Below, in pieces: positions 45,494 to 53,642 of a stretch of 64,000 bases of DNA; the stretch's first letter is position 1; every line of letters starts with the position of its first letter. The notes beneath the pieces were generated by a model that saw nothing but the letters and a program-made list of their open reading frames with translations, searched no databases and was not told where the DNA came from. The position numbers were made by a program, and so were the translations under genes. Source of the DNA: Williamsia soli (GTDB lineage Bacteria > Actinomycetota > Actinomycetes > Mycobacteriales > Mycobacteriaceae); contig NZ_JAFRDR010000009.1 of the NCBI RefSeq assembly GCF_017377795.1, forward strand, positions 62,001 through 126,000. Direction: 5' to 3'.

Positions 45494-47119
45494 TCAGTTC
45501 CCGGAGATCCAGGTGTCGAAGAACACGAGCCGTGCCGACGCATCGAACTTCAGATCCTGTGTCTTCGGGGATTTGCCGATGATCTGCGAGAGTTCGGTGG
45601 TCGGGATCCACAGCCCGTTCGAGATGATCTGTTCCTGCGCGGTGGCGAGGTAGCCGTCGCGCTGGGTCTTGTCCGTGGCCGCCAGTTGGGCGGTCAGAGC
45701 ATCGTCGAGGGCAGGGATCGGGCCGCGCTTGTTCAAGTTCCGGCTCTCGAGCCCGAAGGTGGTGCGCAGGATGTCGCCGTCGGCGCGGGTGCTGTTGTAG
45801 TACACCGCGTCGTAGTCGCCGCTGCCCTGAAGGGCGGTGAACTCGGCGTTGGAGACGAGCCCGAGTTTCATGTCGACGCCGACCTGCTTGAGTTCCTGCT
45901 GGACCAGTTCGAGGATCGCCTGGTTGCCGGCGAACACAGCACTGAACGAGAGGGTGAACGAGAGCTTCTGCCCGTCCTTCTCGCGGATGCCGTCGCTGCC
46001 TTCGACCCATCCGGCCTTGTCGAGGATGGACTTCGCCTTGTCCTGGTCGAACGTCACCTCCGACGACAGGTCCTTGTAGCCGGGAGTGTTGGCGGCCAGC
46101 GAGCCGGTCGCGACCTTGAAGTCGTCGTTGAGCACGGTGTCGATCAGCTCTTGCCGGTTGATCGCCGGGATGAGGGCCTGACGGACAGCGGGATCGGCGA
46201 GGACGCCGCGGGAGACGTTGGGCTGGAAACCGAACGGGACTCCCGGGTTCGGCGTGGTGAGAACCTCGCCGCCGGTGGACTCGATCTGCGGGGCGTCCTG
46301 CGGCAGCGCGTCGCTGACCGCATCGAGCTGGTCGGAGGCCAACGAACCGGTGCGCACGCCCGATTCGGGGATCACGGTGAAGTCGATCGTGTCGAGGTAG
46401 GCCTCACCGGAGTGTCCGAACACGGGCGAGCTCCAGTTGTAGCCGACACGCTTGGCCAGCGAAGCCGAGCGATCCTGCTGCCAGTCCGCGTAGGTGAACG
46501 GGCCACTACCGATATTGGTGCCGAGGCAGCGCTGTTCGGCGGTCTGGGCGACGGTGGAATCGGCCTGCAAGCCGAGCTGCGATGTCGAGGTGGCCTGCAA
46601 GAACTGGGCGTTCGGCTGGGCAAAGTTCACCTGCGCCGTCAGCGGGTCGACGACCGTGGTGCCGGTGTAGCCCGACAGGTAGCTCGCGGCCAGAGGGGCT
46701 TTGGCAGCCCCGAGCGTCCCGATCGCATCGAAGTTCTTCTTGACCGAGTCGGCAGTGACCGGCGTGCCGTCACTGAAGGTCACACCGTCTTTGAGCTTGA
46801 ACGTGAACGCTTTCGCGTCCGGGCTGATCTCCCAGCTCTCCGCGAGCCACGGGGTGATGTCGCCGGTCTTGGGATCCTGATCCGTCAGCGAATCGACCAC
46901 CTGGCGGGTCACGTAGATCGTCTGGTTGCTGCCGCCCTGCGCGGGGTCCGAACACGTGGGCGCCTGCGAGAGTCCGTAGCGCAGCGTGCCGCCCGGTTGC
47001 GCCGGGCCGGCGTCACCTCCACTCGACGAGTCGTCGGAGCCGCAGGCACTGAGCAGCGTTGCCGACAACAGTGCTGCGCCGGCAACGGCGATCAGCGGGC
47101 GGGACATACGTGCGGTCAT
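45494..47119 (-). CDS. peptide-type ABC transporter substrate-binding lipoprotein (SBP_bac_5)
   Basis: 541-residue extracellular binding protein. The signal peptide ends in the lipobox LLSAC, followed by a glycine/serine/aspartate linker and a large SBP_bac_5 fold (GTLRYGLSQAPTCSDPAQGG, then the WLAESWEISPDAKAFTFKLK and DGVTFSDGTPVTADSVKKNF segments typical of DppA/OppA). ATG 47119 follows a GGAGGA site seven bases upstream. It sits between three LLM monooxygenases and the two permeases. The ligand is not evident; the operon context favours sulfur-containing compounds. Confidence 0.93.
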   Translation of the reverse strand: MTARMSRPLIAVAGAALLSATLLSACGSDDSSSGGDAGPAQPGGTLRYGLSQAPTCSDPAQGGSNQTIYVTRQVVDSLTDQDPKTGDITPWLAESWEISPDAKAFTFKLKDGVTFSDGTPVTADSVKKNFDAIGTLGAAKAPLAASYLSGYTGTTVVDPLTAQVNFAQPNAQFLQATSTSQLGLQADSTVAQTAEQRCLGTNIGSGPFTYADWQQDRSASLAKRVGYNWSSPVFGHSGEAYLDTIDFTVIPESGVRTGSLASDQLDAVSDALPQDAPQIESTGGEVLTTPNPGVPFGFQPNVSRGVLADPAVRQALIPAINRQELIDTVLNDDFKVATGSLAANTPGYKDLSSEVTFDQDKAKSILDKAGWVEGSDGIREKDGQKLSFTLSFSAVFAGNQAILELVQQELKQVGVDMKLGLVSNAEFTALQGSGDYDAVYYNSTRADGDILRTTFGLESRNLNKRGPIPALDDALTAQLAATDKTQRDGYLATAQEQIISNGLWIPTTELSQIIGKSPKTQDLKFDASARLVFFDTWISGN

Positions 47120-47212
47120 CGATTTCCTCCATGAATCCGGGCAGAACTACTACGCTAAATGGTTGCGCACCAATATCTTCAATAGAATCAGCCAGGTTTT
47201 AACTGCTGTTCG

Positions 47213-48322
47213 TCACGCCGCGCCCTGAATCCGCTTGTCACGTTTGGCCACTTCTTCACGCACGATGGGGATCACGTACCGACCGAAGTCGATGGCGTCG
47301 TCGAGGAGGTCGTAGCCGCGGGCCGAGAGGATCTCGATCCCGAGGTCGTAGTACTCGAGCAGCGCGGCTGCCACCGTCTCCGGCGAACCGACCAGCGCGT
47401 TGGAGTTACCCGCTCCCCCGGTCGCCTTGGCCGTCGCGGTCCATCCGGCCTTTCCGAAGCGGTCGACGGAGTCGGCAATCCCCAGCAGGCGTTGAGAGCC
47501 GGCGTTCTGCGGCGCCGTCAGCGAATGCCTGCGGGAGATCGCAGCTCCCCCGGCGGTGCGTGCGTGCAACCGTTCGACGATGGATTCGGCTTTACGCCAG
47601 GCCAATTCGTCGGTAGGTGCGATGATCGGCCGAAAGGCGACCTGCAGGCGCGGTCGCTTCTCGCGGCCTGCAGCCTTGGCCGAGTCGGTGATCGACGCGA
47701 TCTGCTCGGCGGTGTTCTCGAGCGGTTCGCCCCACAACGCGTAGATGTCGGCTTCGGCGCCGCCGACTGCGTAGGCCGCGGCCGATGATCCACCGAACGA
47801 GATGTTCGGACGCGGTTGCGCGACCGGGAAGATGTCGGAGACGAAGTCGTTGAACTGGTAGTGCGTGCCGTGGTGATCGAAGGGCTCGTGGGATGTCCAG
47901 GCCTTCTTGACGATCTGGATGTACTCACGGGTGCGGTCGTACCGCTCGTCCTTGGACAGGAAGTCGCCTTCGCGCTGCTGCTCGGCATCGTTACCGCCGG
48001 TGATGACGTGCACCGTCACCCTCCCGCCGGAGATCTGGTCGAGCGTGGCGAAGGTCTTGGCTGCGAAGGTCGGATAGGACACGTTCGGACGGTGCGCGAG
48101 CAGGATCTGGATGCGGTCGAGGTTGCTGACGATGTACGACGCCGCGGCCGCGGGCTCCGGTGCACCCGCTCCGTAGGCGAACAGAATGCGATCCCAGCCG
48201 AAGTCCTCGTGTGCACGAGCGAGTTTGAGTGTGTACTCCTTGTCGAAAGAACTGGCGGTGGTACGGGGATGGATCTCGGTGGCATCGTTGGTGGCGGCGA
48301 TACCCAGGAATTCAACTGGCAT
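47213..48322 (-). CDS. LLM class flavin-dependent monooxygenase, SsuD/NtaA-like
   Basis: 369-residue LLM monooxygenase. Characteristic stretches are MPVEFLGIAATNDATEIHPR at the N-terminus, ILLAHRPNVSYPTFAAKTFA then TLDQISGGRVTVHVITGGND AEQQREG split across the flavin-binding strands, and ISFGGSSAAAYAVGG. It resembles alkanesulfonate monooxygenases more than bacterial luciferase. ATG 48322 has AAGGA eight bases upstream; the longer frame to 48364 is not needed. It lies 49 bases after the gene at 48372 on the same strand and 93 bases before the binding-protein start. Substrate likely an organosulfur compound. Confidence 0.9.
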   Translation of the reverse strand: MPVEFLGIAATNDATEIHPRTTASSFDKEYTLKLARAHEDFGWDRILFAYGAGAPEPAAAASYIVSNLDRIQILLAHRPNVSYPTFAAKTFATLDQISGGRVTVHVITGGNDAEQQREGDFLSKDERYDRTREYIQIVKKAWTSHEPFDHHGTHYQFNDFVSDIFPVAQPRPNISFGGSSAAAYAVGGAEADIYALWGEPLENTAEQIASITDSAKAAGREKRPRLQVAFRPIIAPTDELAWRKAESIVERLHARTAGGAAISRRHSLTAPQNAGSQRLLGIADSVDRFGKAGWTATAKATGGAGNSNALVGSPETVAAALLEYYDLGIEILSARGYDLLDDAIDFGRYVIPIVREEVAKRDKRIQGAA

Positions 48323-48371
48323 GACGGCGTCCTTACTGAGGTGTGGAGAGTCGGGCTGCGGCAAAGGAGGG

Positions 48372-49496
48372 TTACAGACCCCACGCCTTCGCGAGCAATT
48401 CGTGGGACCGCAGGCGGTCCTCGTGATCGTGGGTCACCGAGGTGATCACCAATTCTGTTGCTTTGGTGAGCCTTTGTAGAGCTTCGAGACGTCCGACCAC
48501 GGTTTCCGGACTGCCGACGAACTGGGTTTCGACCCGATCTGCGACGAGGTCGAACTTCTCCGCGGGCAACGGCGCCACGGTCTCCGGGTCCGGGTACGGA
48601 ATTGCTCCGTGCCCGCTTCGAATGCTGTACACCCACTGCGGGAACGAGGACGCGAGCCACTGCGCGGTCGCATCGTCGTCGGCGACCACCACATCGGCGG
48701 ACACCACCACGTAGGGCTCGGCAAGCGTCCCTGACGGGACGAAGGCCGCGCGGTAGGCGTCGACGGCTTCGACCGTGGTCGCCGGACTCACGTGGTAGTT
48801 GGCGACGAACGGCAGACCCCTCGCGCCGGCGACCTGCGCGCTCTGCCCTTTGCTGCTGCCGAAGATCCACAGTTCGACATCAGCGTGTTCGCCTGGGGTC
48901 GAGTGTAATTCGAGACCGTCGGGAGTCTGGTAGGTGCCGGCCAGCAGCGCCTCGATGTCGGCGACCTGCTCGGCGAAGTCCGGCGCCTGGGCGCCCGGCT
49001 GGGTGAGAACACCGAACGTCGCGGCCAGCCGGGAGCCCTTGAGCAGTTCGCTGAGATCCACAGGCGCAGGGATGATGACACCGTCGACCACCTCGCGCTC
49101 GCGCTCCGGTGCGGGCTCAGGTACAGGTGTAGCCTTCTGCGCTTCCGAACGGCGCTGTCCCGTACGCCCGAGCCCCAGGTCGAGCCGCCCCGGATAGAAG
49201 GCGTCCAGGATGCCGAACTCTTCGACGACCGACGCCGCGGTCCGCTGCCCCACCTGCACGGCAGCGGAACCGACACGGATGTTGGAGGTGGCCGCGGCAA
49301 TTTGTCCGATGACGACCGTCGGCGACGAACTGGCGACGGCGACGAAGTGGTGCTCGGCGAGCCAGAACCGCTTGAAACCCCAGAGTTCGGCGTGCCGGGC
49401 CAGGTCGACGGAATTCCTCAGCGCAGTTGCCGCGTCCGCCCCTTCGCTGATCGGCGCGAGATCGAGGATCGACAGGGGTACCCGGTTGTTGCTCAT
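48372..49496 (-). CDS. LLM class flavin-dependent monooxygenase (MsnO8-like)
   Basis: 374-residue LLM protein of the MsnO8/luciferase-like group: LSILDLAPISEGADAATALR, FWLAEHHFVAVASSSPTVVI and GRLDLGLGRTGQRRSE are the characteristic opening stretches. The middle insert (TPVPEPAPEREREVVDG, about 130-150) is longer than usual. ATG 49496 overlaps the upstream LLM stop by four bases. It belongs to the operon led by the S-box-like leader. The specific substrate is unknown. Confidence 0.88.
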   Translation of the reverse strand: MSNNRVPLSILDLAPISEGADAATALRNSVDLARHAELWGFKRFWLAEHHFVAVASSSPTVVIGQIAAATSNIRVGSAAVQVGQRTAASVVEEFGILDAFYPGRLDLGLGRTGQRRSEAQKATPVPEPAPEREREVVDGVIIPAPVDLSELLKGSRLAATFGVLTQPGAQAPDFAEQVADIEALLAGTYQTPDGLELHSTPGEHADVELWIFGSSKGQSAQVAGARGLPFVANYHVSPATTVEAVDAYRAAFVPSGTLAEPYVVVSADVVVADDDATAQWLASSFPQWVYSIRSGHGAIPYPDPETVAPLPAEKFDLVADRVETQFVGSPETVVGRLEALQRLTKATELVITSVTHDHEDRLRSHELLAKAWGL

Positions 49497-50560
49497 GACA
49501 CTGCCACCAGAGAAGTACTCGGAGAGATGGGGCGACTGGGGATCTCCCGCCGCAGCACCGGCGCGATCTCGCTCTGGAATATCTCGAGCGACTCGCGGTG
49601 CTGAGCATCGGTAAGCCCGCTGGCATCGGCGTGCAGATGCATCACCTCGTGTCCGAACTTCTCGTGATAGCGCAGGACTTTGTCGATCACCTGCTGCGGA
49701 CTGCCGAGGAGCAAGGAGCTGCGTTCGATGGCGTCCTCGAGCGTCGGGAACACCAGAGGCAGGCCGAATGATCCGATCCGCTTGACGGTGGCATCGAAGA
49801 TCGGCCGATAGGCGTCGATGGCGTCTTGCGAGTTCTTCGCTGTATAGAAACCGGCCGATCCGGCACCCACCAGCGCGGCGGCGGGGTCGTGACCGTAGTG
49901 CGCCCATCGCTCCCGGTAGTAGTCGATGAGCTCGGCGTAGGGCTCGATCGGATTGGTGACGTTTGCGGAGAACAGCGGATCACCGTAGGAGGCCGCGAGG
50001 TCGACCGATTCGCGGCTGGTGGCGCTGCCGTGCCAGATCCGGATCTGCTTCTGCAACGGACGCGGCAGCGCCTCGGCCTCGGTCAACGACGGTCGATAGG
50101 TGCCCTCCCACGTGACGGTGTCGTTCTCCCACAGCTGCCGGAACAACTCGTAGCCCTCACGATTGCGCTCCCACTGATCGGCCTCGGTGACATGGAACAG
50201 CTTGGCCTGCGCCGCGCCGTTTCCCTTGCCGATCATCAGCTGCAGCCGACCATCCGAGAGGTTGTCGAGTGTCGAGTAGTCCTCGAACGCCCGGACCGGG
50301 TCGAGAAGGCTCAGCGTCGTCACTGCGGTGAACAGAGCGATCTTCGACGTCCGGGCCGCGATGTGGCTCAGCACCACCGGTGGCGACGAGGAGATGAACG
50401 GCCGCTCGTGCCGCTCCCCCACGCCGTAACCGTCGAATCCGAGCTCTTCGGCAAGGACTGCATTATCGATCACTTCGCGGAACCGCTCGGCCGGTGTCGG
50501 CGTGAGTCCGGTGATGGGATCGGGGGTATGGGTGATCAGCGTGATCAACAGAAACTTCAC
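49493..50560 (-). CDS. LLM class flavin-dependent monooxygenase, first gene of the sulfur-type operon
   Basis: 355-residue LLM protein: FREVIDNAVLAEELGFDGYG then VGERHERPFISSSPPVV, SDGRLQLMIGKGNG and GSATSRESVDLAASYGDPLF. The GTG start at 50560 has AGGAG five bases upstream. It lies 33 bases downstream of the S-box-like aptamer and is the first gene of a run of eight minus-strand genes with short gaps. It likely oxidises an organosulfur or related compound using reduced FMN. Confidence 0.9.
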   Translation of the reverse strand: MKFLLITLITHTPDPITGLTPTPAERFREVIDNAVLAEELGFDGYGVGERHERPFISSSPPVVLSHIAARTSKIALFTAVTTLSLLDPVRAFEDYSTLDNLSDGRLQLMIGKGNGAAQAKLFHVTEADQWERNREGYELFRQLWENDTVTWEGTYRPSLTEAEALPRPLQKQIRIWHGSATSRESVDLAASYGDPLFSANVTNPIEPYAELIDYYRERWAHYGHDPAAALVGAGSAGFYTAKNSQDAIDAYRPIFDATVKRIGSFGLPLVFPTLEDAIERSSLLLGSPQQVIDKVLRYHEKFGHEVMHLHADASGLTDAQHRESLEIFQSEIAPVLRREIPSRPISPSTSLVAVS

Positions 50561-50593
50561 GCGGACTCCTGCACAGATGACACGACACGCCCT

Positions 50594-50682
50594 TCATCGG
50601 TCCCGGCAGTAGCACCCTCACCCACACATGCAGGGGGTTGCTGCGACGTCAGCGAGCCGGGTCTCTCAATCGCTCCTGATGA
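50594..50682 (-). promoter_or_regulatory. S-box (SAM-I type) riboswitch aptamer
   Basis: The minus-strand leader of the LLM operon lines up with the S-box core. P1 is TCATC paired with GATGA at the two ends. After AUCA it reads GGAGCGAUUGAGAGACCCGG, then CUCGCUGACGUCGCAGCAAC C, which matches the S-box P2 and the conserved GCAACC; next comes the P3 arm and GGUGCUA, the conserved J3/4 element. A pseudoknot is available: CCCGGC in the P2 loop pairs with GCCGGG downstream. P2 is AGCGA with UCGCU. The P4 hairpin seen in canonical S-boxes is very short or missing. High SAM would be expected to shut down the operon. Confidence 0.72.
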
Positions 50683-50817
50683 TTCGTTTCGACATTAAGC
50701 GCAGCTCAGAGACCGGTCAAACCGCCAATGCAGTTGCAGGCCAGTGTTTGTCACGGATCCCAAGGTCGAGGTGCCCATCAGGGTTTCGATCACTCAGAAT
50801 TTAAGGCGACTTTTCGG

Positions 50818-51618
50818 CTATCGACGCGCGCCGAGGTCAGTGCTGAACTCGGCGGCGACTTCCACCAGGAACTGCGCCACATCGGATTCGAACGCTTCCG
50901 GGGTGGTGCGCGCTGACGAGGACGAGCACGCGAGCGCACCCACGACCACACCGGTCGCGTCGCGGACCGGGGCGGCCAGCGAGATGAGTCCGACTTCGAG
51001 TTCCTGCGACGTCAGCGCGTAGCCCCGCGACCGGACGATGGCGAGTTCACGCTCGAGATCGGATCCGGACGACACTGTGGTCGGGGTGAGATGGCGGCCG
51101 AAGCCGGCGTCGGCGACCACGGAATCGACGACGTCGGGACTCGCCCAGGCCAGCAACACGCGGCCCATCGACGTCGCGTAGGCGGGGATCCGGGTACCGA
51201 CCGACACGTTGATGCTCATGATCCGGCGCACCGGGACGCGGGCCGCGTAGACGACGTCGGCGCCGTCGAGCACACCGAGCGACGCCGATTCATGCACGCT
51301 CTCAACGATCTTCAGCAGATGTGGCATCGCGGTGTCGGCGAGGGAATGCGAGGCGGTGTAATGCTGGCCGATGCTCAGCACCCGGGGTGTCAGCGACCAG
51401 CGGCCGCCCGACCCCGCGACGTAGCCGAGGCGTTGCAGGGTGAGCAGGATTCGCCGCACCGCTGGACGGGACAGTTCGGTGGCGGCGGCGAGTTCGGCGA
51501 GCGTGGGATTCGGACGACTCGCATCGAACGCCAGGAGTACCGCGAATCCCCGCTCGATGCTCTGGATGTAGTCGCGGTCGCGGTCGGTGCGCGCCGCCTC
51601 ATCGGTGCTGTCGGTCAC
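50818..51618 (-). CDS. IclR family transcriptional regulator (PcaR/CatR-like)
   Basis: 266-residue IclR protein: an N-terminal winged helix (about 15-75; SIERGFAVLLAFDASRPNPT then LAELAAATELSRPAVRRILL) and a C-terminal ligand domain with VPVRRIMSINVSVGTRIPAY. It is a clear paralogue of the pcaR-type gene at 54876 (both have LSRPAxRR and RIPAY/RFPAY ATSMGRVLLA-like blocks). It belongs to the Pca/Pob group that responds to protocatechuate, muconate or oxoadipate. GTG 51618 has AGGGGG about eight bases upstream. Its target is probably one of the aromatic degradation operons nearby. Confidence 0.88.
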   Translation of the reverse strand: MTDSTDEAARTDRDRDYIQSIERGFAVLLAFDASRPNPTLAELAAATELSRPAVRRILLTLQRLGYVAGSGGRWSLTPRVLSIGQHYTASHSLADTAMPHLLKIVESVHESASLGVLDGADVVYAARVPVRRIMSINVSVGTRIPAYATSMGRVLLAWASPDVVDSVVADAGFGRHLTPTTVSSGSDLERELAIVRSRGYALTSQELEVGLISLAAPVRDATGVVVGALACSSSSARTTPEAFESDVAQFLVEVAAEFSTDLGARR

Positions 51619-51720
51619 CGCTCACCCCCTCATCGCTGCGGTTACACCGTACGCATAGCGGACGGCCGACACGGCGAGGTCGACCGAGGGTGTCGCCCTT
51701 GTCGTTGAAGGATCAACCAG

Positions 51721-52194
51721 TCAGTGTCGATCATCCGGGGTGTCGAGCATCTGTTCCCGCATCTCGTCGAACACCCGTCCGAGTACTGCGACGTCGCGGG
51801 GGCTGAGGTGGTCGAACATCCGCTTGCGGACCTCGGCCACGTGGCCGGGACTGACGGCGGCCAGTTTGTCGGCTCCCTCCTCGGTCAGCTCGGCCATCAT
51901 GCCGCGCTTGTCGTCCTCACACTCCACCCGGCGCACCCACCCGGCCGTAACCAGCCGTCCGCACGCACGGGTCGCGCCGCCGCGGGTGGTGGTCATGGCG
52001 TCGGCCAGCTCGCGCATGCGCAGGCGCCGCTCCGGCGCCTCGGAGAGGATCACCAGGATCTCGAAGTCCGTGAACGACATGTCGGCGTCGCGGGTGAGCT
52101 GCTGGTCGAGCGTCCGCAGCAACAAACGGGTGCCGTCGAGGTAGGCCCGCCAGGCCTGGTGTTCGGCGTCGCTGAGCCATCGGGTGTCGTCCAC
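51721..52194 (-). CDS. MarR family transcriptional regulator
   Basis: 157-residue MarR regulator with the wHTH core at about 55-115 (MSFTDFEILVILSEAPERRL then RMRELADAMTTTRGGATRAC GRL and the wing VECEDDKRG). GTG 52194 is favoured, with the start before WLSDAEHQAW; no strong ribosome site is seen. It is divergent from the VOC/pirin genes, and two similar palindromes (52214-52231, 52250-52267) lie between, so it likely represses that operon and itself. The ligand is unknown; similar MarR/pirin/VOC sets respond to quinones or phenolic stress in other bacteria. Confidence 0.85.
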   Translation of the reverse strand: MDDTRWLSDAEHQAWRAYLDGTRLLLRTLDQQLTRDADMSFTDFEILVILSEAPERRLRMRELADAMTTTRGGATRACGRLVTAGWVRRVECEDDKRGMMAELTEEGADKLAAVSPGHVAEVRKRMFDHLSPRDVAVLGRVFDEMREQMLDTPDDRH

Positions 52195-52213
52195 CAGACG
52201 AGCATAACCAAAG

Positions 52214-52267
52214 TAGTTGACAACGCAATTACCTAGGGCTAAGTTCAAGTCGTTGACAAAGCAACTA
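52214..52267. promoter_or_regulatory. two tandem MarR operators and VOC promoter
   Basis: Two similar sites, TAGTTG-ACAACG-CAATTA (52214-52231) and TCGTTG-ACAAAG-CAACTA (52250-52267), share the palindromic plan TAGTTG, six bases, CAACTA with centres 36 bases apart. The first overlaps a TTGACA -35 box (52217-52222), which with TAAGTT at 52240-52245 gives a 17-base spacer promoter for the VOC gene; the second lies downstream of it, so both would block transcription. Confidence 0.65.
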
Positions 52268-52292
52268 CTTGGATTCTTAACGAGGAGCACGC

Positions 52293-52802
52293 ATGACCAC
52301 TGCAGCTGAGGACAAGCGTTCCCAGGATTTCGCCGAGCAGCGTGACCGCATCCGCGCCGAGCATCTCAAGCCGGCAGAGACCCGGCGCGCCTCGTCCGCG
52401 CGGGGCCTCCACCACACCGCTCTCGTCAGCAGTGACGTCGAACAGACCGTGCGGTTCTATCAGGACATCCTCGAGTTCCCACTGACCGAACTCATCGAGA
52501 ACCGCGACTATCCCGGTTCGTCCCACTTCTTCTTCGACATCGGCAACGGAAACCTGCTGGCGTTCTTCGACTTCCCCGGCCTCGACGTCGGGCCGTACCA
52601 GGAAGTACTCGGCGGTCTCCATCACGTCGCCATCAGCGTCGAACCCACCCGATGGGAAGCGCTACGCACCAAACTCATCGACGCCGGTGTGGAACTGATC
52701 GAACACAGCGATGTGTCCCTCTACTTCCGTGACCCCGACGGTGCACGCCTCGAGTTGATCGCCGACCCCCTCGGCGAGATGTACGGCCACCACGTCCTCT
52801 GA
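52293..52802 (+). CDS. VOC family protein (glyoxalase/ring-cleavage type)
   Basis: 169-residue VOC-fold protein. After a polar N-terminal tail of about 35 residues the domain begins GLHHTALVSSDVEQTVRFYQ and carries LGGLHHVAISVE as the second half-module start, with YFRDPDGARLELIA at the end; the histidines at both module starts and the terminal glutamate match the metal triad of VOC enzymes. GAGGAG lies before ATG 52293. It is followed by the pirin gene 31 bases later. A quinone- or catechol-modifying role is possible, as in similar MarR-controlled pairs. Confidence 0.88.
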   Translation: MTTAAEDKRSQDFAEQRDRIRAEHLKPAETRRASSARGLHHTALVSSDVEQTVRFYQDILEFPLTELIENRDYPGSSHFFFDIGNGNLLAFFDFPGLDVGPYQEVLGGLHHVAISVEPTRWEALRTKLIDAGVELIEHSDVSLYFRDPDGARLELIADPLGEMYGHHVL

Positions 52803-52832
52803 CACGTCAGTTCCCCGAAAGGTCCTTTTGCG

Positions 52833-53618
52833 ATGACTGCCCCGACCACCTCCGCACAGTTCGACGTACGGCGTGCCGACAACCGGTTCAAGACCAACGC
52901 CGGTTGGCTCGACTCCAAACACTCCTTCTCGTTCGGCCATCACTACGACGAGCGCAACACCCACCACGGTGTTCTCATGGTCAACAACGACGACATCGTG
53001 GTGCCCGGTCAGGGATTCGACACCCACCCTCACCGGGACATGGAGATCGTCACCTGGGTGCTCCAGGGGTCGCTCGTACATCAGGATTCGATGGGACACA
53101 ACGGCGTCATCTATCCCGGCCTCGCCCAGCGGATGAGCGCAGGCACCGGGATCATGCACTCGGAGAAGAATGATTCGTGGCGTCTGGACGGCGTCACCGG
53201 TGGCCATGCCAAGCACGACGACCCGGTGCACTTCATCCAGATGTGGGTCGTGCCCGATGAATCGGGAATCACACCCGGCTACGAACAACTCGAGATCGAT
53301 CACGAATTGCTCTCGGGCGGTTTGGTTCCCGTGGCGACCGGCATGCCTGAGTATGTCGACCACTCCGCCATCCGCATCAAGAACAAGTACGCCGCGATGC
53401 ACGTCGCCCGGATGCAGGCGGGTCAGACCCCCGTGACGCTGCCGGACGCACCGCTGCTGCACGTGTTCGTCGCCCGTGGCGAGGCCTCGATGGAAGGCGT
53501 CGGACTGCTGGGTGAAGGCGACGCGGTCCGGGTACGCGGCGGCGGGGGCCAGCAGCTGACCACCGACACCGACGCAGAAGTGATCGTGTGGGAGATGCAC
53601 GCCTCGATCGCGGGCTGA
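52833..53618 (+). CDS. pirin family protein (quercetinase-like)
   Basis: 261-residue bicupin of the YhhW/pirin type: ADNRFKTNAGWLDSKHSFSF, the metal-binding histidines in FDTHPHRDMEIVTWVLQG and MSAGTGIMHSEKN, and a C-terminal cupin. Some members have quercetin 2,3-dioxygenase activity; others are redox sensors. It follows the VOC gene in the same operon. The N-terminal cupin metal residues appear intact, so it is probably an active dioxygenase; substrate unknown. Confidence 0.9.
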   Translation: MTAPTTSAQFDVRRADNRFKTNAGWLDSKHSFSFGHHYDERNTHHGVLMVNNDDIVVPGQGFDTHPHRDMEIVTWVLQGSLVHQDSMGHNGVIYPGLAQRMSAGTGIMHSEKNDSWRLDGVTGGHAKHDDPVHFIQMWVVPDESGITPGYEQLEIDHELLSGGLVPVATGMPEYVDHSAIRIKNKYAAMHVARMQAGQTPVTLPDAPLLHVFVARGEASMEGVGLLGEGDAVRVRGGGGQQLTTDTDAEVIVWEMHASIAG

Positions 53619-53642
53619 TCCGGCGCACATCCACCTGTTCTG

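Noticed and set aside
47120-47212. Second riboswitch or operator ahead of the binding-protein gene
   Set aside because: Only a weak imperfect TGGTTGCGCACCA symmetry is seen and no aptamer core; an internal promoter is possible but not shown.
50594-50682. SAH riboswitch
   Set aside because: The GGAGCG and GGCUCG pieces look similar, but the GCAACC with GGUGCUA pair and the P2-loop pseudoknot fit the S-box core better along the whole element.
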